From: Isoetes taiwanensis
Lineage: Eukaryota; Streptophyta; Lycopodiopsida; Isoetales; Isoetaceae
Reading direction: 5' to 3'
DNA length: 64,000 nucleotides
NCBI GenBank assembly: GCA_021234155.1
Contig: JAJEKV010000075.1
Span: 5,248,805-5,312,804 of the forward strand
Under the pieces are notes generated by a model that was not told where the DNA came from, made no database searches, and saw nothing but the letters and a program-made list of their open reading frames with translations. A program made the translations under genes and the position numbers. Shown here piece after piece: positions 11,722 through 22,105 of this stretch. Position 1 is the first letter of the stretch. Each line of letters opens with the position of its first letter.

Positions 11722-12425
11722 TTTGGTCTAAGGGTTTGCCTTCGTGTTGCCAAAGGTGGGATAAGTCGGTTTGAGTCCGAAAGGTAGATGTGAAAGTGCT
11801 TGGCTGGACAGAAAAAAGATAGTGAGGATATTGAGGTTGAGTTGGATGTGGCATGGTGCCCAGAAGGACCTCGATGAAGGGGTGATCTGGGTTGAGGAAC
11901 GGAAGTTCTTTGGAGCATTGGTTGTGAGATCCGTAAGGTTGTAGCGGGGAAGGGCAGTGGGAAATGTAGGGGAAAGGATATTCTTGGGTAGGCGCAAAAA
12001 GAGACTTTTGGATATCCTTGCCCACCCGGGAGATGATGGTTGTGAAGGAAGAGGCGTATGGCCCCAAGAATGATGGATGTAGGCATGTTGGTGTATGAAA
12101 GTACGGTTGAGAAGGTTGAGCCGATAGGGCCCTCGATAGTGATGAGGTGGATCGAGGTTGTGAGCAATGTTTGCACGCTTTGGGGCGGGGAATGGGGATG
12201 AGAGACAGACACGAGGGGTTGGTGGCGCCGACCGAGCCCTAGACCAAGATGGCCTCCCTCTATGTCATAAGCAGATCCATACATGTCATGAACAGTTTCC
12301 CCGACCCGATGGCGCCCAAGCGAGAGAGGCCGCCTCGAGAAAGAAGTTCTTCCGGCGTGAAATTTCGGATGCACATGGCGGCATGAAGAAAGTAGGATGG
12401 AATCGCACCCGCATCGGGCGGCATG
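11722..12425 (-). other. element A leader between 5' LTR and gag core
   Basis: This aligns with 45469-46138 of element B and probably holds the 5' untranslated leader and the N-terminal gag, but no single frame is convincing. The bases next to the LTR are GC-rich and the same in A and B, as expected for the primer-binding site. They do not match the initiator-methionine type, and I could not assign a tRNA. Confidence 0.5.
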
Positions 12426-13033
12426 TGTTTGGGGTCCGGGTTCGGGGAACTCTGGAAGACAGCCCCCTCTGTGAGGACCCGTGGATCTAACAGAGAGTCC
12501 GGGGACTATGTCACGCGGGATTTGCAAGAAGAGAAGAAGAAGAAGAAAACGTAACAAATGAGAGGAAAATGATAAGCTTCCTTGATATCAATGATGAACA
12601 TACATGAGCTCGCAATAGAGAGAAAACCGAAAGGAGACAAGACTCAAAACTCATCTAGCCATCATATGCTAGCTCTACTCATATATATAGTACAATGGCC
12701 TTGGGCCCAATATAGACACTCGATCGATCGGTGCCGACTCACGGAAGGAGGCCCGATTTCTGAGGAACGTTGGCGGTGCCTCTTGAAATGCCTAGAATCA
12801 CGCTGACGCTGACACGGGCGGTGACGGGTCATCACTTGTCTGAACGGCACCTCTTATTGACGGACGCAGGCTTTGACTGTGTGGTCTGCTGCTTGGTCTT
12901 CTGCTGAGCCTTTGATGGCTGACCCGTGTGCTGAGCCTTTGATGGCTGACCCGTGGCTGACTGAGGATCCTTGAGCTTGACCTGGTCTGTCGTATGCATG
13001 AATAGTCCTGTACCAGGAGGCACAGGACTAACA
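12426..13033 (-). repeat. 5' LTR of element A
   Basis: On the + strand it runs from TGTTTGGGGTCC to GGACTAACA, so on the minus strand it has canonical TG...CA ends. It matches the LTRs of element B almost end to end. Transcription of the element would start inside it, downstream of the TATA box at 12681-12688. Its first bases (TGTTAG) create the stop codon that ends the open frame of the 5' BAHD fragment. Confidence 0.9.
12681..12688 (-). promoter_or_regulatory. TATA box in 5' LTR of element A
   Basis: TATATATGAGTAG on the minus strand sits in the middle of the LTR, about 345 bases from its 5' end. The same block is present in all four A/B family LTRs (near 2220, 12681, 25914 and 46401). The position fits a U3/R boundary promoter. 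Confidence 0.6.
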
Positions 13034-13038
13034 GATCT
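13034..13038. repeat. target-site duplication of element A, right copy (GATCT)
   Basis: This pairs with GATGT at 1962-1966 (four of five bases equal). It lies inside the BAHD codons at the break point. Confidence 0.7.
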
Positions 13039-13813
13039 CCTCCATCACCTTCTCTAGCCCTTCTTTGCTTACTTCAAAAATAATATGTTTCACAAGCCCC
13101 AAATCTGTTTCGCATTTCACAGCCGTTTCCTCCTGTTGTAAGATATTTGTTTTGCCACTATCCTCTACTAAGCAGCTCAAGCTCTTGGGTATTGGAATAC
13201 TCACAACTGCTGGATCCCTGGCTTTCAAAATTCTTGATTCAAAGCTCGGTGCCATACTCACGTCCAATCCCCTGTGAATCTCCGACCATGCCATCACAAA
13301 TTGTATCGTGCTTGGTGCATCGAAGATTATATGTAAATTGCTTATCCCGAGTGCCACTCCTCCGCATTCAAATACCGTGGCTTGAACCCTCAACAGTGGA
13401 TACTCTTCCCTATTTTTGTTGATAAACAGATTCGGCGGATTCAGTTCGAAATCTATGCTGCAGTTTCTTAGATCTGCCCAATCATCAAACCGTGCATTCG
13501 TTACCGCCTGATAAAATGGCACACCCGCACCATTTACTTCTATCTCTGGTCGGTCAGAATCATCCTTCACCCTTCCTGCCAAAACTTGAAACTCATCCAG
13601 GGTTTTGGCCAGTGAAGCCTCTAATTCTTTCATATATTCATCTGCACCTCTTGGAATGGATGTTTTGAAGAAAAAAAGACACTCAAAGTACAGATTTGTA
13701 TTGTTGTTGAGGAGATCTAAGTTAGAAAGAAAATGAGATGTGGACGATGCACATTTGGTGGGCTTAACAGTGGTGATTTTTTGAACTGTGACTACATGCT
13801 CCTTGGTTGCCAT
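13034..13813 (-). pseudogene. BAHD acyltransferase, N-terminal half (split gene)
   Basis: An open frame of about 260 codons starts at ATG 13811-13813. It contains the catalytic HXXXD motif as HIIFD in SNLHIIFDAPSTIQF, the histidine of which is the general base in this family. The N-terminal part (VKPTKCASSTSHFLSNLD, then EASLAKTLDEFQVLAGRV) also follows the BAHD pattern. The frame breaks off after VMEEI, where the LTR of element A begins, about 260 residues into a family of usually 430-460. The missing half is at 1299-1966. The family includes hydroxycinnamoyl transferases; the substrate cannot be told. Confidence 0.9.
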
Positions 13814-14509
13814 AAGATAACTCTAACTAAATGGCTGCCGCAAACCAATCTGCAAATGTTATGAAAAAACCATGCGAGATCTCTTATGGATATTATGGTC
13901 CCTTTATCACAGTAGCAGGGTTCATTAATTCATTACGGTTGTAAGGTCCACGCCACCCATTTGCTGCTTTCTTCTATTCTATTCTTTGGTTGGGCAAATG
14001 TAGTGTCAATAAAGGGCTACCTGATACATGAATTATAATGGTAGGTAGGTAGATGTAAAAGTCACAATTGCATATAAAAATGGAGGGTGTAGCTTTTAAT
14101 CCTACAACCTAGCATTAGATATAAATGTCTTACTGCTTTCTTATGGGGTCCTTTGGCACCTTAATAAGGGCTCGAAAATAGCGATGTATCTAGCCAGTAA
14201 AAATGCCGCTGGGTATTCCAGGCTTCTGGAAAAAACAGTTAGAAACATTCTGCCTTTTTCCTCCAATCGCAACATGCCACGTAGCAAATTTCTAACCCAG
14301 GAATGTCACAGACATTTTTTTACTGCAACGAAGAACTTCTCCGGCTCCCTGTTACAGCAAATTTACTCCACGATTCAGGCATTTACTTGCTATTCCAGCC
14401 ATTTTACCCAGCATTCAGAAGTTTTACCCCTGCATCCAGAAGTTTTACCCTACATTCCAAGGATTTTTACAGCCGGGCAGAATATTTCTAACTGTCTTCC
14501 ACGTTACAA

Positions 14510-14588
14510 GAATGGCTCTTTACATGCCATTCCTGGCATGTCGCGTCGCCCTGTTTCCATGCCAGGAATGGCATGTAAAGAGCCATTC
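14510..14588. repeat. 31 bp inverted repeat with 17 bp loop
   Basis: The arms are 14510-14540 and 14558-14588. The right arm is the exact reverse complement of the left, and 14541-14557 is the loop. The arms carry CATGCCATTCCTGGCATG, which is itself nearly palindromic. No gene lies close by. It may be the core of a small foldback or MITE-like element. Confidence 0.85.
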
Positions 14589-15289
14589 CTGTATACGGAG
14601 AAAATATATGTTAGTACATTTTCTAGTGTAATATGCCAGAAATTTATTATTTTCTTGCCGAAAAGTTGCCGGAAATTTTTCAAGATGACCGAAATTTAAC
14701 ACAAGTGGGCGGATTTTTAGGGGAGGAACCCCCCTATTTTCCAACCATGCACCTTATAGTCTACCATTTATAGGGGGTAACTATGGGGTAGACAATTAAT
14801 GGGTATGTGCAGGTGTTAGTTACATATGGAAATAATTGTGGCAATAAAAAAATGGTATTCATATCACGTCACGATTGTTGTGATATAAATAATAGGTCGA
14901 TGTGTTTGATTATTTAATGAATCCCATCGATCCGAGACATCGGATCGCCATTCTAGAATGGGATGAGCATGCATGTTTTGCATGCATGCGGGCGGCGCAT
15001 GCCCATTCTGGTTGGGAGTTCGCTATTTTTGGCGCGATTCTGCAGCAACATCTCATCGGCGCTTCCTCTTCTCTCTCAGCAGTACCTTATTCTTTGTGAA
15101 CCCACCCTCCTCCCCTTCTTTGTTTTTGTATTTTTATCGCGTGGCACGCGCGTAATCAGCCCCTCCACTCTGGGAGGTTTGTTTTGTCTTGTTGTTTTGT
15201 TGGTGATGTGCAGGTACAGGTGAGCGAGCGGCGTCTATTTCGACTTTTCCATTCGTGGGTTTTGGGAGCGTTTTTTATGCCTTGCGTTT

Positions 15290-15450
15290 GTCCAAGCCCC
15301 TTGCCGAAGGCTTATCACTAGGGTTTTTCCTCGAAAACCCGAAAGGGCGGGGTTTTTTAATCCCGGTGATAAGTTTTCGGCAGGTACACTAGCCCAATCT
15401 CTATTAGCATTGTAATTTGTTGGGGTCCAAATGATATAATTGGATTTTCC
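15290..15450 (+). repeat. fragment resembling the 3' tail of the 19913-22105 LINE
   Basis: The block CTAGGGTTTTTCC, AAAACCC, then GGGGTTTTTTAATCCCGGT appears here and, slightly altered, at 21972-22020 at the 3' end of the plus-strand LINE. Both are followed by a GGGTCC-containing stretch. The block can fold on itself. It is probably a 5'-truncated LINE tail or a SINE that borrowed it. Confidence 0.45.
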
Positions 15451-15989
15451 CTTTATTTTTGTGGGTAGTTCGCATGTGTGCGGCTACTCACTATCCACCA
15501 TTGTAGAAAAATCTGCTGAGATGAATGAGAAGCAAGTCTAGTCGCGGTTTGTTGGTTTCATGCGAGTCCCATTCTAGAATTGAATTGTATGGGCTTTTAA
15601 TAGGTAGATAGATAGGATTGAATGAGAGCTTGTAGTGTTAGCTTGACATAAATGTGCATGCCTATTTTATACTAAAGTAATGCCTTCATAAGTGGTGTGC
15701 ATGTTATGGTTGCCCTATTATAAACATTTTGGCAATTCAATGCAACATGCTTGTTGGGGTGGAGGACCCAAATACATACTCAATATATTGAACGTATTGG
15801 CTAATCAAATCATATACATGTATGGTTTGATACATTTGGTGCATGTTAGAAGAGTTTCAACAATGGAGTGGGATAACGATGGTGCAAAAAAGCATAATCA
15901 TCATGTTTTAAAGGTCGCATGTGTGTAGATATGGAGGGGTGAAATTTTTAGTTCTACAATCTAACACAACGAAAAAGGTGCCCATATCC

Positions 15990-16337
15990 CCTGGGAAATC
16001 CCCCATTGAGGAACTGGGGGACTTAAGAACAGCGGGTTATTTACTTTGCAATGGGGAATTCTTTAAAAAAAGGGCTATATTGTACGGGGGAACATTAGCA
16101 GAAACATGGGATTCTTGAACAAAAGGGGTATATTCTAATGGGGGACTTAGTAGAAATAGGGAATTGCCAATGCACGTCGGGGTATTTTTCATGAAAGAGG
16201 GATTCGGTCAAAAGGGAATTTGCGAATGTGTTGGGGTATTTTCAAGAAAAGGGGACTGATTCAAAAGGGGAATTTGCAATGAATTAGGGTATTTTTATAA
16301 ATGGGGACTAGTTCAAAAGGGAATTTGTGAATTGGGG
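15990..16337. repeat. degenerate direct repeats, about 60-70 bp
   Basis: Units of the form GGGACT-GTTCAAAAGGGAATTTG followed by a TTAGGGTATTTTT-like end recur at least four times, the last copies at about 16190, 16250 and 16310. They end exactly where the poly-T of the L1 begins. Confidence 0.5.
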
Positions 16338-16520
16338 TTTTTTTTTTTTTTTTTTTTTTTTTTTGAGGAAAAGGAAGGATTATATTACTCATAAGTTAAA
16401 AACATACAAAATAAGGCTCAGAGCCCATAACAGAGAAAATTAAAACAGTAAAACAGTAGCAGTGAATCCAATCAGCCATTTGGCACAAAAAATATAGTCT
16501 GTCTGAACCAGTGACCACCT

Positions 16521-17472
16521 TCAAAGCCATATACCAGGAATAGAGGGAGCAGGATTCTGTGAAATTGGAGTGACAGCAGTAGGAATAGGCAATGGAGATA
16601 AGTTCAACAATGATTCCGGAATGGCAGGGAGGTCAGGAAAAGAGTGTGTAGCATTAAGGGGCAATGTGAAACAGGGGGGAGCAATCCAGTTGATCTCAGC
16701 CCAGGAGGGGGTCAACAGCAGAAGCTCATCAATAGGAACCTGAATAATGTCCAAAAGAACACCAGCTGCAGCCTCACATCTGCCCTTGTGATAATAGTAC
16801 ATGGACCTTAAGCAAGAGAATTGTCTTTCTGTAAGAAGACGGTTGTGAGCTCCAATGAACTTGTGCAGAATATGAGCGTTGTAAGCTTCCTTGAGCAGGA
16901 ATTTTAACCGAAAATTTGCCCTTACAGCCTGTCTGGGAGCCCCCGAATGGTGAGTAGGTACATCATCCGGAAGAATTGTCCCCCTAAAAACCTGGACCAC
17001 ACTGTTCAAAAAGGCTGCAATCCACAAAGGCATTCAAGTCAATGAGAGAGTCAAAATGAATAGTGAAGAAATTAGACTTGAAGGATCCCCAGTTCAGCCA
17101 ATCCAAGTCAAACTTCTCCAATTTTAGAGCCTTATGAGCCATGGCACATCTAACAAGTTCAAATTGAAAATTGAGCTTCATCCAGTTAAGGTCACATTTC
17201 CTGTTTGCCAGAGCCACATTATTTCTATGTTTCCAAACTATCCACAAGGCTAATTGTAAGATTGTGCAATTGACATTAGAATTCTGGAGCTGGAAGAATT
17301 GAGAAATACTGGTTATAGAATCAAGATCAGGGATTTTCAAACCCGACCGAGTCAACCATCTCCAAAAGTCCTGAGTCCTTTGGCAAGTGAAAATGTGTAG
17401 CACAGACTCATCATGAGTGTTACAGAGCTGGCAGAGAGCACTATGAACAGACTTAAAGTTTCTCTTGATCAT
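16521..17472 (-). pseudogene. L1 C-terminal zinc knuckle and RNase H-like remnant
   Basis: The frame at 16984-17472 has CQLCNTHDESVLHIFTC, the zinc-binding C-x2-C...H-x4-C element found after reverse transcriptase in plant L1s, then ALWIVWKHRNNVALANR. The next frame (16521-17033) looks like the tail of the RNase H-like domain (NAHILHKFIGAHNRLL). The two frames overlap by a frameshift. No intact catalytic set can be seen. Confidence 0.6.
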
Positions 17473-17679
17473 GTTAGTATTGCTCAGGATAGCACTATGA
17501 AGAATGAGCCAAGAGAAAACTTTTATCTTAGGACAGGCATATGATTTCCAGCTGGATTGAAGAGTCTTCTTGAAGTTCTTGGGGGAGAGACCCTGGAGAG
17601 AGGCATGTTTTCTGCTTTTTTGAGGAAGACATGCATGGTAAATTTTAGAAACTTTATAGCTCCTCTTGACTTTGAAGAA

Positions 17680-19227
17680 TCAGTTCAGGGAGGAGTGACT
17701 TTCCCCTTTACCATCTTTGCCTAAGAAAGGGGAATAAGTCTGCACAACTTTCTTATATATAGATCTATGAGTAACACCCCCTCCTACTATCTTCTTAATC
17801 ACTTCCCAAGGAATCCAATTCTCCTTATCATCAATGAGGTCTCTGACATAAAGAATATTAGCAGAGTGCCATTTTTTGTAGCAGGTTGGATGACTTATAG
17901 CCATAGCCAAGGAGGAGGAAGGGGCCATCACAGGTGACCAGAATATGGAAGTATCCCTCACAGAATTAGAAAGCTTGTCATGAGTAAATTTTACAGCCAC
18001 TTTCTCCCAGGCTTTAAAGATACTCCTGAGTAGAGGGGAAGTATTGGCTGCACATTGAAAATTATAAAAGGCCGAGTCTGGGAGCTGATGTTTAAGAGAG
18101 GGGCTTCCTAGGGGTTTGCTCTTGTTAAACCAGAACCTGATAAAGTCCATAGCAGGAGATTGGAAGCCAGAGATGGCTTTCCACACATTTTTGGCCCCAA
18201 GAACTTGGGCCTGAAGAAATAAGGACTTACATCCCAGCCCTCCTGCTTTTTTACTATGAGTCAGCTGATCCCAGGCAGTTAGATGGGTGCCTTGCCAAAT
18301 ATACTCTTTAATACATTGCTCAATCTTGCTATAGGAAGCTCTGTCAGCAATCAGAGCAGAAGAAAAGTAGACATGACTACTAGCAAGGACAGAATTGGCA
18401 ATCAAGATCCTCCCAGCCAGAGACAAGGAACCTTTAAGGAGGAGAAGCTTTTTCCTGATCCTATTAATCAGAGGCTGCCAGGCTATCTTATGAGACATAT
18501 GCACTGCAAGGGGGAGCCCTAAGAGGGTCAAGTATTGTCCATTGGGAACAAACTTGATGCCATGGGTGTTAAGGTCAGGGTAAGAACCATCAGCTAGAAT
18601 AGAACATTTGGCATAGTTCAAGTGAATTCCAGAAGCAGCACTAAATTTGGAGATACAGTCCATGAAATTGCTCATATTGTTATTATCAGCTCTGAGCATG
18701 GTAAAGGTATCATCAGCATATTGAAGAATCGAGAGCTGTTTATTAGAATCAGGCATTTGAAGTCCTTGGAGTAGACCCTTATCTTGATAAGAGAGGACCA
18801 TCTTGGTAAGAATTTCAGCTGCAATTATGAAGAGGTAGGGGGCTAGGGGGCATCCTTGTCTCACCCCTCTTTGAATGGGAAAAAAACCAGTGGGAGTTCC
18901 ATTAACAATAACACAGGAAGTGGCTTTTTGGTTTAACCCCATTATTAGCTCAATAAGGGCAGGATGAATGCCTATGTGAACAAGATCTTTCTCAAGGAAT
19001 TTCCATGAAATGCAGTCATAAGCCCTTCTAAAGTCCAACTTGAGGAGAATGCAGTTCTGTTTGGTCAATCTGTTCCAGTGCAAAGCCTCACTTGCAGCTA
19101 TGTAGTTGTCTAGAGTGGACCTGCTAGGGAGGAAAGCAGATTGACAAGCATTCACTTTATTATGGAGATGGACCAAAATTCTACCAGCAATAATTTTAGC
19201 CACAAGCTTGTACAAGGTGGTGGTCAA
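17680..19227 (-). pseudogene. L1 reverse transcriptase
   Basis: A 515-codon open frame. Motif A is LLKLDFRRAYD (residues 61-71) and the primer-grip side motif is RGVRQGCPLAPYLF (120-133). The catalytic site is QYADDT (YADD at 170-173), and SLAGRILIANSVL follows at about 265-280. These are hallmarks of plant L1 reverse transcriptase. The N-terminal part of the domain lies upstream in other frames (19540-19767), so the whole protein is interrupted. It reverse-transcribes element RNA at a nicked target in intact relatives. Confidence 0.9.
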
Positions 19228-19940
19228 GGAGATAGGGCGCCATTCATTAGTTTTGGAAGGAGATTCAGTCTTAGGGATAAGCGAAATGACCCCAACATTG
19301 AAGGTGGGATAAATAGTCCTGGCTCTTTAGACACCTTGGACAAATTGAATAATGTCTTCCTTCATTATAGGCCAGAATTCCACAAAGAATTCAGGCTGAA
19401 AGCCATCTATACCAGGACTTTTTCATCTTCTTGAGAGTTTCAAAGATCTCAGGGAGTTCAGGAACTTCTGTCTAATCATCATCCATCACCTCACTAGGGG
19501 GGCCAACAATATCAAAGATTTCCTGGATTTTGCTGTTCTCTATTTCCTCCTCCTTAAAAAGATTAGTGTAGAAGTTGAGAAAGGCTGAGGCAATTTCCTT
19601 TTCTTTTGTAAGAGTGAAACCTTCATCAAATTCCAGCTAAGTGATGGAATTGTTAACCAGCCTATTCCTAGCAATTCTGAAGAACATTTTAGAACTCTCC
19701 TGGTCCAACTGATTATACATTTTAACTTTGCTTCTAAGGGCCATCCCCTTAACTTGGTGTTCTTCAAGGGTCTTGATCTGAATTTCCAGTTGTTCCTCTC
19801 TCATATGAAGAGAGTCATCCTTAGGATTATTTTCAAGATCAGATCTAATGTTCTTAATCTGCTCCAGCAAGCTGGACATAATAGCTTTTCTTTTTTGAGC
19901 AAGGTCTTTACACCTCGCTGTATGTTCGCTGTATGACCCA

Positions 19941-20483
19941 ATGGGAAGTCGGGCACCAGTACCTCCGCAGACAGGCCTAGCACTGGTCATTACTGAAGGG
20001 GATGTCATAATGGGCCTGCAACGCCTCGCTAACGGGAAGGCAGCAGATTTGGATGGTATGCAGGCAGAGCTTCTCAAGTGGGCCGGGCCCCCAATGGTGC
20101 CGGTTCTCACAGCACTCTTCAACAGGGCATTGCAAGAAGGCTTCCCCCCACACTGGACTACCAGTAGGGTTGTGCCCATATACAAAGCAGGGGACCCCCA
20201 CAGCCCAGCCAACTATCGTACCATTATGGTCAGTTCTGTCTTTGCCAAGTTGCTTGCCGGGATTCTTGAGCGGCGATTGACACTTTGGGCAGAGGATGGA
20301 GAAGTCTGGGGCTCTCACCTTGAGCAGGCTTCGCCCCGGCATTCTACTATTGACCATATCTTCACTCTGCGAACACTCATAGAGGATAGCGGAATCGGCC
20401 TTGAGAATGCATGCTTTGTTGCTTTGTGGATTTCGCAAAGGCTTTTTGACACGGTGCCTCGGGATAAGTTGTGGGACGATTGA
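19941..20483 (+). pseudogene. LINE reverse transcriptase, N-terminal part
   Basis: One frame of 180 codons. It has the leading segment ADLDGMQAELLKW, then VVPIYKAGDPHSPANYR (the LIPKKGD-NYRPI-like segment), RHSTIDHIFTLRTLIE and LFDTVPRDKLW. The expected aspartate motif A (FVDFRKAFD) appears here as FVALWISQRLFD, so it is damaged. A stop follows at 20481-20483, and the domain goes on in other frames through QLIYADDV at about 20704-20727. Confidence 0.8.
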
Positions 20484-20944
20484 GGCGACTAGGGACCCCC
20501 GTCGACTTGCGAGAATGCTATATATACGACTATACGAGGCTTCCGGTCGTCTCACACCTTGTCGGGGAGCCCGTTGTTAGTAGCATTGGGTGCGCCCGGG
20601 GCTGCCCTCTATCCCCCGACGCTCTTCGGCTTGTACATTGACTAGCTAGAAGAATGGCTAGCTGAGCACTGAGGCGCCGATTGATGCACCACATAATCCC
20701 GAGCAACTCATATATGCCGATGATGTTGACTCGCCGCATATACCCGAGGAGGACATGCAACGCCACTTGGATGCTTTGGACACTTTCTGCCAATTCACTG
20801 ACATGAGAGTTAACTTGGCCAAGACAAGGGTGCTGCTGGTCATCATCCCGGCACCCACGCCTTCCCTCATTCACTTACAAAGGCGGTAGTGGAGGTGGCT
20901 CGATCTTATAAGTATTTGGGCATTGAGTTTTCTACTACCACACT

Positions 20945-21910
20945 TTGGGATGCATCCATCAGGTTACGGGTCACTGCGGGTGGAAAGCCCTGTATGCAAT
21001 GCAAAACAACGGTCACAAGGCAGAGCTGTGTGCATGGGGTCACCAGGCACACTTGTTCAGGGCCTTAGTTGAACCGGTCCTCCTCTATGGGGCAGAAGTG
21101 TGGGGGCCAGTGATATCCCTCACCACTTGGAACGATCTAGGCGGTGCTGAAGGCTTTCTTGGCACGGGCACCGGGAGTGAAATCCACGGTCCCATATCAG
21201 ATCTTGCTCCGGGGAGACATGCTTCCTTCCATTCTGAGGAGGGAGGGCTTTGGAACGTCACATTATTTACTTCAGGAAGGTGGTGGCTATGGATGAAGCC
21301 CGGCTGCCCAACCTTGCTTTGGCGTGGCGATGGGGCCCGCTTGGCGACTCAAAAGCTTCTTTGGAAAGAAAACAAGCAAGCCAGTGGTTCTCGCTATGGA
21401 ATGTGCGAGCACACAGATGTGGACCGGTGCATACATCGAAGGAACGCTGCCTTGAAGCGATACTTGGATGCTTGCTTCATGGCCAAGCTTTGGGATGCGA
21501 GGCCTGTCACATGTCAAGGTGGCAAATTATCGACGGCGAGGGTTAATCCCATGCTCACGAGGGGCCCACACCACTACCTGCGCACCCATCTACCCATGAA
21601 AAAGCGCAGGATGATTGCTTCCATTCGCACAGGTGCACACCACCTCCGCATTGAGACGGTGAGATGGATTCGGGAGGAGCGTGAGGGACAGAGTGCCGTC
21701 GGTCTTTGTCCAGGCGCCATTGAGGATGAAAGTCACGCCCTCCAGGCCTGTCCGGCGTACGAGCATATCCGGGCTCGGTATGCTCGGTTAGTTGTGCCCC
21801 ATCAGGCCTTGCATGAGCTACTGAGCACGGCCTCTATAGGCTTGTTGGGATCGTACCTCCGGGAGGTAATGGATACGCGGACTCAGTTATGCCCCCACAA
21901 TGGGCATTAA
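20945..21910 (+). pseudogene. LINE C-terminal domain with Cys/His motif
   Basis: A 321-codon frame follows the reverse transcriptase core. It has LFRALVEPVLLYGAEVWGP, a typical thumb-side segment of non-LTR reverse transcriptases. It ends with YLRTHLPMKKRRMIASIRTGAHHLRIE and CPGAIEDESHALQACPAYEHIR, which holds a C...H...C zinc-binding pattern near the C terminus. The N-terminal 20 residues come from a frame that only becomes meaningful later. Confidence 0.7.
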
Positions 21911-22105
21911 CCTCATTTGTACTTGTGATTATGTATATAAGCATGCGGTATGTTAGCATCCCTATTGCTACTAAGGTTTTTCCAAAAACCCTTGGTGAGG
22001 GGTTTTTAATCCCGGTAGTAATCGCTGCTTTGCTCTCTCTCTTTGTACTTGGGTCCCATAGGCCAGTTGGTCTCCGTGGACGATAAAATCATATTCTATT
22101 CTATT

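Larger units (their letters stand above)
1967..13033 (-). mobile_element. Ty3/gypsy LTR retrotransposon, element A (degenerate)
   Basis: An 11,067 bp element read on the minus strand. It has related LTRs at both ends, and the order from 5' to 3' is gag, protease, reverse transcriptase, RNase H, integrase, which defines Ty3/gypsy. About 4 kb follows integrase before the 3' LTR and holds extra coding sequence. The pol region is broken into short frames by many small indels and stops. The two LTRs are visibly diverged, and the duplication has a mismatch, so it is an old copy. It inserted into the BAHD gene. Element B at 25646-46729 is a second member of the family and matches it over the whole length. 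Confidence 0.9.
13814..16337. other. non-coding region upstream of the BAHD gene
   Basis: The first few hundred bases should contain the promoter of the BAHD gene (minus strand), but no clear TATA box was picked. The rest is AT-rich. It contains the hairpin at 14510-14588, a LINE-tail-like fragment near 15300-15450, and a degenerate tandem repeat near 15990-16337. No gene is supported. Confidence 0.5.
16338..19912 (-). mobile_element. L1-type LINE, 5'-truncated
   Basis: Read on the minus strand, it ends in a 27-base poly-A (poly-T at 16338-16364). From 5' to 3' it has the upstream linker of reverse transcriptase (19540-19912), the reverse transcriptase (17680-19227), a cysteine/histidine knuckle and an RNase H-like remnant. 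The endonuclease and ORF1 are missing, so about half of a full plant L1 is lost from the 5' end, as is common for these elements. The 5' end abuts the second LINE. I found no clear flanking duplication. Confidence 0.85.
19913..22105 (+). mobile_element. second LINE, plus strand, degenerate
   Basis: A non-LTR element of a different lineage from the L1 beside it. It begins inside the reverse transcriptase (LANGKAADLDGMQAELLKW at about 20020-20080). It passes the YADD site at 20713-20724 and ends in a C-terminal domain (20945-21910). Its 3' end carries the TTTTTAATCCCGGT block and a short ATTCT tandem at 22091-22104 instead of poly-A. The 5' part (endonuclease) is missing, cut where the L1 starts. 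Which insertion came first is not decided. Confidence 0.75.

Noticed and set aside
14184-14699. 171-codon + strand frame
   Set aside because: It runs through the hairpin at 14510-14588 and shows repeated FT/LHPE-like words from local repeats; no domain or codon signal supports it.
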